Positions 45,022 through 53,049 of a stretch of 64,000 nucleotides of DNA are shown piece by piece. The position numbers were made by a program, and so were the translations under genes. The notes under the pieces were generated by a model. It did not search any database, had not been told where the DNA came from, and saw nothing but the letters and a program-made list of their open reading frames with translations. This DNA is from Actinobacteria bacterium QS_8_72_14 (lineage in GTDB: Bacteria; Actinomycetota; Nitriliruptoria; Euzebyales; Egibacteraceae): NCBI GenBank assembly GCA_003021615.1, contig PXPH01000054.1:1-64000 (forward strand). Reading direction: 5' to 3'. Positions within the stretch are counted from its first letter, which is position 1. Every line of letters begins with the position of its first letter.

Positions 45022-46149
45022 TCACGGTAGCGCCCCGGTTGCGGTCCATTCGAACCCGGGGTACATGATGTGCAAAAACGGTTGTTGCTCGCCGTTGGGC
45101 AGCTCGAAGCCGGTGGGCACGGCGTCGTGGTTGCCCAAGCGGTCGAAGGGAAAGATCATCAGGTGCAAATGGCGGGCGCCGGGCTCGACGTTGTCGTCGG
45201 TGACCAGCTCGTAGCTCTCGCCGCGCACGAACTCGGTGACCATCACGTGGGCCGGGCGCCCCTTGGCGATTCGCTCGCCGTCGCGGAAGATGGTCGCGGC
45301 ACCGTACAGCGCGGCGTCGTCGTACTCGGTGGGCATCAGGCGAGTGCCCCAGCCGGTGACGCCGTGCTGGATGAAGTTGGTGATCACCCCGCCGCCGGTG
45401 GGGATGAACGTGCCGTGCGACGCGGCCTTGTCGATGACCACTCGGTACTCGGCCCCGTCGGGTGCGGTGAAGGTCGCCTCGAAGTCGATGCGGTCGTCGG
45501 TGGTGGCGGCGTCGGTGGCTGTCGCGTCGATGAGGGTCATGTTCACCGAGCCCTGCACCTGCTCGGCTTTGTCGGAGAACGGCGTGGCCGGCTTGGTGCG
45601 CTGGCCGCCATCCGGGGCCGGCTCGCGAGCCGGCGCAGGCGCCCCCACGAGCATCGCTGGCTTCTCGGTGCCCTGGGGGTCGTCGGCGGTGCCGAAGATG
45701 GTGGGGTCGAGCTCGCGTTTGCCGGGCAGCACCCAGTTGACCGAGCCCTGTTCCTGCTCGCCTTGCACGGCCAGGGGCCCGCCGAGCACGTCGCGGGGGT
45801 CGTCGTCGTCGACGTGGGCCGACAGGTAGGGCCACCACGGGCTCTGGCGGTAAGGCTCATCCTCGGGGGGTGGATCCAGGGCCGGGACCTGGCCGGCCTG
45901 TTGGATGCCGTCGGGCAGCTGCCCGTCGAAGGTCGGCATGCTGCCCTCGGCGCTCACACCGGGATACATGATGTGCAAAAACGGCTGCTGCTTGCCGTTG
46001 GGCAGCTCGAAGCCGGTGGGCACGGCGTCGTGGCGGCCGAACTGGTCGAAGGGAAAGATCATCAGGTGCAGGTGGCGCGCGCCAGGGTCGACGTTGGCGT
46101 CGGTGGCCAGCTCGTAGCTCTCGCCGCGCACGAACTCGGTCAGCATCAT
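45022..46149 (-). CDS. Repeat-containing extracellular protein, second half of a split gene
   Basis: 375 residues. Residues 1-75 complete repeat 1 of the upstream gene (MMLTEFVRGESYEL ... FLHIMYPG). Residues about 100-375 are a full second repeat, running from RQSPWWPYLSAHVDDDDPRD through ITNFIQHGVTGWGTRLMPTE, HVMVTEFVRGESYEL and ARHLHLMIFPFD to QQPFLHIMYPG. Many His and Met residues are conserved between the copies. There is no signal peptide of its own, and the ATG overlaps the upstream stop (ATGA). This is best read as the 3' part of one gene broken by a deletion. I do not recognise the domain family. Confidence 0.65.
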   Translation of the reverse strand: MMLTEFVRGESYELATDANVDPGARHLHLMIFPFDQFGRHDAVPTGFELPNGKQQPFLHIMYPGVSAEGSMPTFDGQLPDGIQQAGQVPALDPPPEDEPYRQSPWWPYLSAHVDDDDPRDVLGGPLAVQGEQEQGSVNWVLPGKRELDPTIFGTADDPQGTEKPAMLVGAPAPAREPAPDGGQRTKPATPFSDKAEQVQGSVNMTLIDATATDAATTDDRIDFEATFTAPDGAEYRVVIDKAASHGTFIPTGGGVITNFIQHGVTGWGTRLMPTEYDDAALYGAATIFRDGERIAKGRPAHVMVTEFVRGESYELVTDDNVEPGARHLHLMIFPFDRLGNHDAVPTGFELPNGEQQPFLHIMYPGFEWTATGALP

Positions 46150-47009
46150 GTGGGCGGGCCGGTCCTCGGCGATTTTCCGGCCACGTCGTCGTACTCGGTG
46201 GGCATCAGGCGGGTGCCCCAGCCGGTGACGCCGTGCTGGATGAAGTTGGTCACCACCCCGCCGCCGGTGGGAAGGAACCAGCCGTGGGGGGCGGGGCGCT
46301 CGATCACCACCCGGTATTCGGCCCCGTCGGGTGCGGTGAAGGTCGCCTCGAAGTCGATCTGGTCCTTGCTGACGCCCGCGTCGGTGGAGGTGGCATCCAC
46401 CACGGTCATGTCCAGCGAGCCCTCTACGGCCTTGGCCTTGTCAGAGAAGGGGGTGGGTTGTTTGGTGCGCTGGCTGCCGTCGGCCGACTCCCGGGCCGGT
46501 GGGGGAACCCCAAGCAACATCGCTGGCTTCTCGGTGCCCTTGGGGTCGTCGGCGGTGCCGAAGATGGTGGGGTCGAGCTCGCGTTTGCCGGGCATGACCC
46601 AGTTGACGGCGCCCTGCGTTTGGGTAGCCGAGATCTCGATGGGTCCGCCTACGACGTCGCGGGGGTCGTCGTCGTCGATGTGGCTCGAGAGGTAGGGCCA
46701 CCACGGGCTCTGGCGAAACGGCGCGTCGTCGGGGGGTTCGACGTCGGGCGCCGTGGTCGTCGTCAGGGTGGTCGACGCCTCGGTGCCGCCATCGTCGGAA
46801 CCGGGGGTTTCCTCTCCGGAAGTCTCCTCTCCGGAAGTCTCCTCTCCGGGGCTTTGCCCGCCGGTCGTCTCGTCGGGTTGCTCTTCGCCGGTGCAGGCGG
46901 CTGCCAGCGGGAGGGCCAGTGCCAACAGGACGGCCAACCGCGCGACCGTGCCCGCCCTCGCGGATCCGGCGTGGCCGTTGTGATCGTGCGGTGAAGGCTG
47001 TCGCATCAC
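46146..47009 (-). CDS. Lipoprotein with the first copy of the repeat, 5' half of a split gene
   Basis: 287 residues from GTG 47009 (ATG 47006 is also possible). The signal peptide has a lipobox ALPLAAAC, followed by an acidic linker with three GEETS units encoded by 15-bp repeats. The repeat domain then runs RQSPWWPYLSSHIDDDDPRD ... VTNFIQHGVTGWGTRLMPTE. After YDD the sequence lacks 34 bases present in copy 2 (which encode AALYGAATIFRDGE), and the frame leaves for a short false end, GKSPRTGPPT. The missing continuation is found in the overlapping downstream frame. Function unknown; association with a cupredoxin suggests extracytoplasmic metal or electron handling. Confidence 0.65.
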   Translation of the reverse strand: MMRQPSPHDHNGHAGSARAGTVARLAVLLALALPLAAACTGEEQPDETTGGQSPGEETSGEETSGEETPGSDDGGTEASTTLTTTTAPDVEPPDDAPFRQSPWWPYLSSHIDDDDPRDVVGGPIEISATQTQGAVNWVMPGKRELDPTIFGTADDPKGTEKPAMLLGVPPPARESADGSQRTKQPTPFSDKAKAVEGSLDMTVVDATSTDAGVSKDQIDFEATFTAPDGAEYRVVIERPAPHGWFLPTGGGVVTNFIQHGVTGWGTRLMPTEYDDVAGKSPRTGPPT

Positions 47010-47167
47010 GGCGTACCCCTTCTGCAGGGCGTGGGTGCTCGGCTCTGGTCGCTATCGGCCGGCGCGGGAGAGCCCCCCGACGCGACCGGCAAACGAAAAC
47101 ATCGCAGCGCACTGCAGGCCGCTCGACAGCACGGCTACTCAGGTGACGTTCTCACCTTCGCCCGGCG

Positions 47168-47449
47168 TCACCCCCCCGGGTCGCGGACCCGGTGGGCCGA
47201 GAGAAAGCCGATGCTGGCGACCACGAACGGCACGGCGAAGTTGAACGCCACCCGCAGCCACGTCTGCAGGGTGGGGGCGCTGCTGACGATCACGTCGCCC
47301 TGGTTGACCACCGACAACACGATGCCCACCACCACGGCGGTGGGCCAGGCGGCGGCGACCGTGGCGCCGCGCAGGAACAGCGCGAGCGCCTCCCGGTAGC
47401 CTCGCCATGACAGGTTCGGAATCTCATCGCGCGCCGTCCGCCAGCTCAT
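47168..47449 (-). CDS. nrtS: NrtS-like membrane protein (nitrate/nitrite transporter family)
   Basis: A 93-residue protein with two membrane helices: AAWPTAVVVGIVLSVVNQGD and FNFAVPFVVASIGFLSA. The ALFLRGATVAAAWPTAVVVG region and WLRVAFNFAVPFVVAS are the pattern of NrtS proteins, described as part of a nitrate/nitrite transport system in cyanobacteria and widespread in small forms. It stands alone; no nitrate-assimilation gene is close by. Confidence 0.75.
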   Translation of the reverse strand: MSWRTARDEIPNLSWRGYREALALFLRGATVAAAWPTAVVVGIVLSVVNQGDVIVSSAPTLQTWLRVAFNFAVPFVVASIGFLSAHRVRDPGG

Positions 47450-47584
47450 CCGCTTCTCTCTCGGGCCGTCGCGGTGGTCGCCGCCCAGCGTGCGCCGGCC
47501 TGCTCAGCGGGTGTGGCCCGACGGTCTCCAAGGTTGCGATCGCCGCTTGCCCGAGCCGAGGCAGGGCGGCGCAGAAGCGCTCGA

Positions 47585-48151
47585 TCAGCTGGTGTGACGG
47601 ACCGAGGCGAGGTCGGGCGCGCGATCGCGCTCCCGCTTGAGCTCCACGAAGCCCTCGTGACGCGCCAATCCGGTGATGTGGTCCAGAAGCGCGGTGGCGG
47701 TGGCGTCGTCCTCGGGGGGCGCGATCAGCACCGGCCCGAAGTAAGTGGGGCCCCCTCCGCCGTCCAGCGCGATGGTGGGCACGCCGAAGCTGCAGGTGTC
47801 CTCCACGAGGCGGCGGTGCTCGGCCAGCAGCCGCTCGACGACGTCGTCGCGATCGGCGTCACCGGCGAGCTCGCGCGCGAGCCCGGCCGCCTCGAGCGCG
47901 GCGGCGATCACCTCGCCGTCCTTGGGTGAGGCCCCCTGCTCGTGGATGCGCCGACCCAGCTGCTCGTAGAACGCCGCGACCCCCGGGTGGAGACGGCCGT
48001 GCTCTTGACCGGGCTCGCCGTGGGCCACCTGCAGCGAGAACAGCCCCCAGCTCAGCTGGACGCGGCCAAGGGCAGCGAGATGGCCCAGCCACCGGGAGGT
48101 TTGATAGCACCACGGGCACACTGGATCGAAGTGGAAGCGGATGTGTTCCAT
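47585..48151 (-). CDS. DsbA-family thioredoxin-fold oxidoreductase
   Basis: A 188-residue protein from ATG 48151; a longer frame to 48367 has an unlikely Ser/Thr/Arg-rich N-terminus. It begins MEHIRFHFDPVCPWCYQTSR, with the CPWC redox motif, and has the DsbA-type helical insertion and the cis-Pro segment DTCSFGVPTIAL. There is no signal peptide, so it is cytoplasmic, as in FrnE or HCCA isomerase relatives. Its substrate is unknown. Confidence 0.85.
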   Translation of the reverse strand: MEHIRFHFDPVCPWCYQTSRWLGHLAALGRVQLSWGLFSLQVAHGEPGQEHGRLHPGVAAFYEQLGRRIHEQGASPKDGEVIAAALEAAGLARELAGDADRDDVVERLLAEHRRLVEDTCSFGVPTIALDGGGGPTYFGPVLIAPPEDDATATALLDHITGLARHEGFVELKRERDRAPDLASVRHTS

Positions 48152-48203
48152 GACGCGAGCCCTTTCCTGACGTCGCGACGCAACGCGAGGGCGGCTTCGG
48201 CGC

Positions 48204-48419
48204 GTGCGCCGCGCGCGGCGGCCAACACTCCGCCCCGAGGCGGCGCTCACGATCATCGTGGCCGAGGTCGACATCGCCGTGGCCGGCTGGGTCAGCGTAG
48301 CCGAGATGGTCGAGGCCGACCGGGTCATGGTCGACGAAAAACACGGTTCGCGGGCCTGGCCGGGCACGGCGCCGCGTCAACCGTTCGCCGAGGGCTGCGT
48401 GGTTCGCCTGGTGGACTAA
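48204..48419 (+). CDS. Small hypothetical protein
   Basis: A frame of 71 codons from GTG 48204, or 53 from GTG 48258. Third codon positions are nearly all G or C, and the predicted EVDIAVAGWVSVAEMVEADR, then VMVDEKHGSRAWPG and AEGCVVRLVD looks like a real beta-rich small domain. It lies in the 399-base gap between the DsbA-like gene (divergent) and the next membrane-protein gene. No family is recognised and no strong ribosome-binding site was seen. Confidence 0.4.
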   Translation: MRRARRPTLRPEAALTIIVAEVDIAVAGWVSVAEMVEADRVMVDEKHGSRAWPGTAPRQPFAEGCVVRLVD

Positions 48420-48550
48420 GCATCCCGGCAACGGGCCGTCGCCACCGCAACCAAGGTGACGATCTTTGCGGGTCGTAGCGGGATGATCCCGGCGCCGTCG
48501 AGCGGTTGTTCACAGTCGCGTGACGTTGCGCCGTTTCGAGGAGGTTTGCT

Positions 48551-49069
48551 ATGGAGTTCTCGCTGCTGGGCGCATTGGTCGCCGGGCTGGTGGCCACGCT
48601 GGTCATGTCGCCGTTGATGCGCATGGCCTCAGCGATGGGCCTGACGCAGATGCCGCCGATGCCGCTGGTGACCGGGGCAATGATGAGCGGCGACCGCCGC
48701 ACGGCTGTGAGCGCCGGCATCGCCATCCACTACGTGATGATGGGCACGGTGGTCTTTGGGCTGATCTATGCGGCCATCTTCGCGGCCGTGGGAAGCGCGT
48801 CGGTGTTGAGCGGCCTCCTCGTCGGCTTGGTGCATGCCGTGGTCGTCGGCGCCATGGCGATGCCGATGATGCCGGCCATGCACCCGCGGATGGACCACCA
48901 GCCGGCGACGGTCGGCGCCGGCGTCGGCCAGCGCGACACCGGCGAGGTGCAGCTGTCCTCCCCGGGGTTCTTCGGCGTCCGATGGGGGGCGGTGACCCCG
49001 ATGGGGTTGGTGATCGGCCACCTCGTCTACGGGCTGGTGGTCGCGCTGGTGTATCAGTGGATCGTGTGA
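48551..49069 (+). CDS. Polytopic membrane protein, hypothetical
   Basis: A 172-residue, Met- and Gly-rich membrane protein with GAGGAGG before ATG 48551. Four hydrophobic segments are visible: LLGALVAGLVATLVMSPLM, IHYVMMGTVVFGLIYAAIFA, LSGLLVGLVHAVVVGAMAM and MGLVIGHLVYGLVVALVY. The loop PMMPAMHPRMDHQPATVG is Met/His-rich, which could bind a soft metal. Transport or regulation cannot be told. The transcript ends in the hairpin at 49083-49120. Confidence 0.75.
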   Translation: MEFSLLGALVAGLVATLVMSPLMRMASAMGLTQMPPMPLVTGAMMSGDRRTAVSAGIAIHYVMMGTVVFGLIYAAIFAAVGSASVLSGLLVGLVHAVVVGAMAMPMMPAMHPRMDHQPATVGAGVGQRDTGEVQLSSPGFFGVRWGAVTPMGLVIGHLVYGLVVALVYQWIV

Positions 49070-49082
49070 GCTCACCGGGCAG

Positions 49083-49120
49083 CCAAGAGCATGCGGCGTG
49101 TCAGCGCCGCATGCTCTTGG
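49083..49120. terminator. 16-bp perfect hairpin overlapping the DUF4191 stop codon
   Basis: CCAAGAGCATGCGGCG (49083-49098) pairs exactly with 49105-49120 around a 6-base loop. The right arm encodes the last residues of the minus-strand DUF4191 gene and the loop holds its stop. It can end both converging transcripts. Confidence 0.75.
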
Positions 49121-49781
49121 GCACCTTGGCCCCTTTGGGCATGGGGCCTTTGGGCATGGGCGGCTCGTTGCCGCCGACCGCCTGCAGCCGGCGCTCAAGA
49201 TCGCCGATGCGGCGCCGCTTGACCTTGCGGGGCAGCTTCATGACGTGGCTCTGCAGCTTGTCGAGTGGCACCTGTTGGGAGCCGTCGCCGACGTTGATGT
49301 CGTGCACCGGCACGTCACCCACGACGCGCTGGGCCTTGCGCTTCTCTTGCTTGAGCAGCTGGGCGGTGCGCGACGGCGAGCCCTCGCCCACCAGGATCAC
49401 CCCCGGCCGGCCGATCACGCGATGGACCAGATCCTGCTTGCGCGTCGCAGCCACCCCGGGTTGCACCTTCCACGTGCCCCGCATCTGCTGCAGCACACTG
49501 GCCGCCGCCCCCGGCCGGTCCGCGATCGAGGCCAGCACGGCGCGCTGGCTGCGGCGGCCGAACATCAGCACCGCACCGAGCAGGGCCAACGGGATCCCCA
49601 GCGCCAGGCCCAGCTCCCAACGCCCCAGCGGGATGAGCCCGCCCACCACGGCAGCCAGGATCACCAGCGGCGTGGCGATCACCAGCGGCAAAAACTTCGG
49701 GTCGTAGGTCCGGGTGGTGGAGAACAGCAGCCGGATCTGGCTCAGGCGTCGTCGGAACGCGCTCACCCGGGGCTTGGCCAT
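49101..49781 (-). CDS. DUF4191 family membrane protein
   Basis: 226 residues from ATG 49781; an ATG three codons upstream is an alternative. A basic start (AKPRVSAFRRRLSQIRLLFS) precedes two adjacent membrane helices (FLPLVIATPLVILAAVVGGL and ELGLALGIPLALLGAVLMFG). A cytoplasmic domain with GTWKVQPGVAATRKQDLVHR and VIGRPGVILVGEG follows, ending in a tail with repeated PMPKG units. This is the layout of actinobacterial DUF4191 proteins of unknown function. Confidence 0.85.
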   Translation of the reverse strand: MAKPRVSAFRRRLSQIRLLFSTTRTYDPKFLPLVIATPLVILAAVVGGLIPLGRWELGLALGIPLALLGAVLMFGRRSQRAVLASIADRPGAAASVLQQMRGTWKVQPGVAATRKQDLVHRVIGRPGVILVGEGSPSRTAQLLKQEKRKAQRVVGDVPVHDINVGDGSQQVPLDKLQSHVMKLPRKVKRRRIGDLERRLQAVGGNEPPMPKGPMPKGAKVPKSMRR

Positions 49782-50055
49782 AGCGGGCATGGTAGGAGGG
49801 CGGTGGTGTCGGCGCCGGCCGCGGGTCGCCCAGCCAGGGGCGCCTGGCCAGCACGGCCCCCAAGCGCCATGCGTCGGCGGATCGCTGAGTTCACCGCGGC
49901 CCGGGCTGCTTGCGTCGTCTCGGGCCGTTTGCGCCATACTGGTCGGGTTATCCGTCAAGGCGGCACGGTGTCGGGCAACCGTCGCGGGGTCCACGGTGTC
50001 GAAACGGGCGGCGCCCACCCACCGGACAGCCGCCAGCGATGGGAGTTGTGTGACC

Positions 50056-52281
50056 ATGCGGGCGATTTTGGAGCGGGTCGCAATGATTGCCGGCGCCTCG
50101 GCGCTGGTGACCGTGGCGGTCACGGTGGGCGGGGTGGCGCCGGCAGCCGCCGACCCGTTGCCCCACGGCGACGAGCCGCGCATCATCAATCCCCAGCCGA
50201 CGCCGGCGACGGTGGTGGAGGCCGGCACGGTGACCCTGCAGGCCCGCGTCGCCGCCGACCAGCCCGTGCAGGACCACGCCATCCGCGTCGACGGCGAAAC
50301 CGTGGCGTCCAGCCGCGGTGAGGGCAGCCATCCGGTGCTGTCGGCGCAGGTGCGGCTCGAGGCCGGACGCCACGACGTGACCTTCGAGGCCACCAACGAG
50401 TACGGCAGCGCGACACGCCGCCTGCGGCTGCACGCCACGGCCATGACCACCCAGCGTCTGGCGGGCCGCGACCGCGTGGCCACGGCCGCGGCAATCAGCC
50501 AGGATCTGTATGGCCACGGCGAGGCCTCCGCGGCGCTGTTGGCCCGCGCCGACGACTTCCCCGATTCCCTGGCGGGCGCGCCGGCGGCTCGTGAGGTGAA
50601 CGGCCCGCTGCTGCTGACCCGCGGCGACGGGCTGTCCGACACGGCGCGCCAGGAGCTGTCGCGAGTGCTGGCCGATGGCGCCACCGTGTATCTACTCGGT
50701 GGCCAGGGCGCTTTGGGTGACAGGGTGGCCACCGACGTCGAGGCGTTGGGCTTCGCCGCCAAGCGCCTGGCCGGCTCGGGGCGCTACGAGACGGCGGTGC
50801 GCATCGCCGAGACGATCCCCGAGACGCGCACGGCGTTCGTCGCCTCCGGGGAGGGCTTCGCCGACGCGCTGGCGGCGGCGGCCGTCGCCGGTGATCGCGG
50901 CTGGCCGATCCTGCTGACCGCCCAGGACCGGCTGCCCGAGGAAGTCGGCGCCTACATGGACCGCGCCGGCTTCGACACCGTGCACGTGGTGGGCGGCGCC
51001 GGGGTGATCGACGACTCGGTGGTCGCCGAGCTGAACCGTCGGGCGGGATCGGTGTCGCGGGTGGCCGGCGGCACGCGCTTTGAGACGGCCCGGGCGTTGT
51101 CGCTGCGCTTCATGCCCGAGACCGCAACCGTGGGGGTGGCCTCCGGTGAGGAGTTCGCCGACGCGCTGGCGGGGGGCGTACACGCCGCGGCTGACGGCGC
51201 CCCGCTCGCGCTGGTCGCCGGCAATCGGCTGTTCCAGCCGCAACGACGCCAGCTGCGGCGGCTGCAGCCGGAGACAGCGGTGGTCTACGGTGGCCGGGCG
51301 GCGGTCAGCCCCGGCGTGGTCGAGGGGCTGCGCGCGGCGTCGGTCGAGTCGGGCGAGTTGCGCGTGGAGCGCGCGTCGCTGCGCGATGGCCAGACCGTGC
51401 AGGCTTTGGAGGGCGTCGAGTTCACGCTCAACCGCCCGATCAACCTCGCTGAGTCCCACGTGGCGGTGACCATCGGCGGTAACGAGGTGGGTGGCGCCAT
51501 CCAGCACGTCAGTGGCGCTGACACCATGCGGTTTCGCGTCGACAACCTTCCCGAGGGGGTGGCCTACGGCGAAACCCACCGCGTGGTGGTGCGGTTGCTG
51601 GCCACCTCGGGCGCCGATGTGGCCCTGGACCGTGTCGAGGCCGACTTCCGCCGGGCGGCGCCCGATCTGTCGCGGGGCGCCGCCGGCCCGGCCGTAACGG
51701 ATCTGCAGCGCACGCTGCGCCAGCGGGGCTTTTGGCTGCCCAGCGTCGACGGGCAGTTCGGCATGCCCACGCTCCACGCGGTGCGGGCGTTCCAGAAGGC
51801 CCACGGTCTGGAGCGCGACGGGGTGGTCGCCGACGCCACGCGCGCGGCGCTGGCCCAGCAACGAGGCGCGCCGGAGCCGCGCAGCGACTCGTCACGCGCC
51901 TACGAGGTGGACTTGGAGCGCGGGATCGTGCTGTTCGTCGAGGGTGGCCAGACCCGTTGGGTGTTCGACGCCTCGGCCGGTCACGGCGAGTACTACACGT
52001 TCGAGGGGTCGACCTACCGGGCCAACACCACTACCGGCTTTGACCAGGCGATGGTGCGCCAGATCGACGGCGTGCGCGAGGCCGCCCGCGGCGATCTGTA
52101 CCGCCCCAAGTACTTCGACGGCTCGCGCGGCATCGCCCTGCACGGCTACACCTCGGTACCGCCCTCTCACGCCTCCTCTGGCTGTGTGCGCATCCCCATC
52201 GGTGCCATGGACAAGGTGTGGCGGATTGATCCCGGGCTGGGCACGCCCGTGCACGTCTACCCCGTGGACTACTACGGCTGA
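50056..52281 (+). CDS. Secreted L,D-transpeptidase with CWB2 cell-wall-binding repeats
   Basis: A 741-residue exported protein. In order: signal peptide (MIAGASALVTVAVTVGGVAP, cleavage near AAA-D); an Ig-like region (about 35-135); three cell-wall-binding type 2 repeats starting near QRLAGRDRVATAAAIS, KRLAGSGRYETAVRIAE and SRVAGGTRFETARALS; a beta domain; a peptidoglycan-binding type 1 domain (AVTDLQRTLRQRGFWLPSVD); and a C-terminal YkuD domain with catalytic Cys710 and His705 in SHASSGCVRI. It should form 3-3 cross-links or attach proteins while held on the wall. The ATG at 50056 is used; GTG 50050 has better ribosome-binding spacing. Confidence 0.9.
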   Translation: MRAILERVAMIAGASALVTVAVTVGGVAPAAADPLPHGDEPRIINPQPTPATVVEAGTVTLQARVAADQPVQDHAIRVDGETVASSRGEGSHPVLSAQVRLEAGRHDVTFEATNEYGSATRRLRLHATAMTTQRLAGRDRVATAAAISQDLYGHGEASAALLARADDFPDSLAGAPAAREVNGPLLLTRGDGLSDTARQELSRVLADGATVYLLGGQGALGDRVATDVEALGFAAKRLAGSGRYETAVRIAETIPETRTAFVASGEGFADALAAAAVAGDRGWPILLTAQDRLPEEVGAYMDRAGFDTVHVVGGAGVIDDSVVAELNRRAGSVSRVAGGTRFETARALSLRFMPETATVGVASGEEFADALAGGVHAAADGAPLALVAGNRLFQPQRRQLRRLQPETAVVYGGRAAVSPGVVEGLRAASVESGELRVERASLRDGQTVQALEGVEFTLNRPINLAESHVAVTIGGNEVGGAIQHVSGADTMRFRVDNLPEGVAYGETHRVVVRLLATSGADVALDRVEADFRRAAPDLSRGAAGPAVTDLQRTLRQRGFWLPSVDGQFGMPTLHAVRAFQKAHGLERDGVVADATRAALAQQRGAPEPRSDSSRAYEVDLERGIVLFVEGGQTRWVFDASAGHGEYYTFEGSTYRANTTTGFDQAMVRQIDGVREAARGDLYRPKYFDGSRGIALHGYTSVPPSHASSGCVRIPIGAMDKVWRIDPGLGTPVHVYPVDYYG

Positions 52282-52296
52282 GGCGCCCCGCGGCGG

Positions 52297-52953
52297 TCAG
52301 CGAAACCGCTCACGCAACGCGAGGACGTTGTCGATGTAGCGCTGTGTGTCGGCGAAGCGCCCGTGCTCGCGCACGGAGGCCAGCCCTTGGTAGTACCCGG
52401 CCAGGGTCGCCTCCGCGTCCCCGCCGGTGAGGTCGTAGAGGTAGTCCAAGAACAGCACGCCGGCCAGGACGTTGTCCCGGGGATCGTTTAGGTCCAGCTC
52501 ACGCCCGGCGCGGCGGGACGCAACAAAATCGGCCGTGCCCGGCATCACCTGCATGATGCCGACCGCGCCCTTGGGCGAGACCACGTCCTGCTGCCAGCCG
52601 GACTCCTGCCAGGCCACCGCCTTGACAAACGCCGGCGACCAGCCGTAGGCGCGGGCGGTGCGCGTCAGCAGCCGGTCCACCTCGGTGCGAAGCGCGGAGC
52701 CCACTGGCGGCTCGTCCTCGCCGGCGTCGACAGGCGCTGGCGAGGGCATGTCCAGGCGTGTGCCGGCGATGAGGCGGTCGGGATCGTTTAGGCCGTTGGC
52801 CTCGCTCAGTGCGTCGAGGGCCACGTCGAAGCGCTGGGCGAGCTCGGACAGCGTGTCGCCGGGTTGGACGGTGTAGCCGGTGAGGACAAACGCCACGGCC
52901 AACAGGGCGGTGGGGCGTCGCCGCAGCAGGCGCGCCGGCGAGGCGGGGCGCAT
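52297..52953 (-). CDS. LysM-containing lytic transglycosylase
   Basis: A 218-residue exported enzyme. It has an N-terminal basic/hydrophobic signal (LLAVAFVLTG), one LysM domain (YTVQPGDTLSELAQRFDVAL), a linker, and an SLT domain with the catalytic Glu in AVAWQESGWQ, then GAVGIMQVMPGTADF. It cleaves peptidoglycan glycan strands. It converges with the L,D-transpeptidase gene, only 15 bases away, so both act on the wall from one locus. Confidence 0.92.
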   Translation of the reverse strand: MRPASPARLLRRRPTALLAVAFVLTGYTVQPGDTLSELAQRFDVALDALSEANGLNDPDRLIAGTRLDMPSPAPVDAGEDEPPVGSALRTEVDRLLTRTARAYGWSPAFVKAVAWQESGWQQDVVSPKGAVGIMQVMPGTADFVASRRAGRELDLNDPRDNVLAGVLFLDYLYDLTGGDAEATLAGYYQGLASVREHGRFADTQRYIDNVLALRERFR

Positions 52954-52980
52954 GAGGCATCTCGTCCTAGTCGGGGAAGG

Positions 52981-53020
52981 CGCGCAGAGGATACCGAGAG
53001 CGCGCAGAGGATACCGAGAG
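52981..53020 (+). repeat. 20-bp exact tandem duplication upstream of the transglycosylase gene
   Basis: CGCGCAGAGGATACCGAGAG is present twice without a gap. On the minus strand each unit contains TATCCT, so the duplication would double a -10-like word 30-60 bases before the transglycosylase start. Confidence 0.75.
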
Positions 53021-53049
53021 TGTGTGGCGCGCGCGAGTCGACGGCTGCC

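Noticed and set aside
45070-46695. 541-codon plus-strand frame over the duplicated lipoprotein
   Set aside because: It is the antisense of the two repeats; the minus-strand product has a signal peptide, lipobox and conserved motifs.
49782-50762. N-terminal extension of DUF4191 across the start of the L,D-transpeptidase gene
   Set aside because: The extension is antisense to the signal peptide and CWB2 repeats; the family N-terminus begins at 49781.
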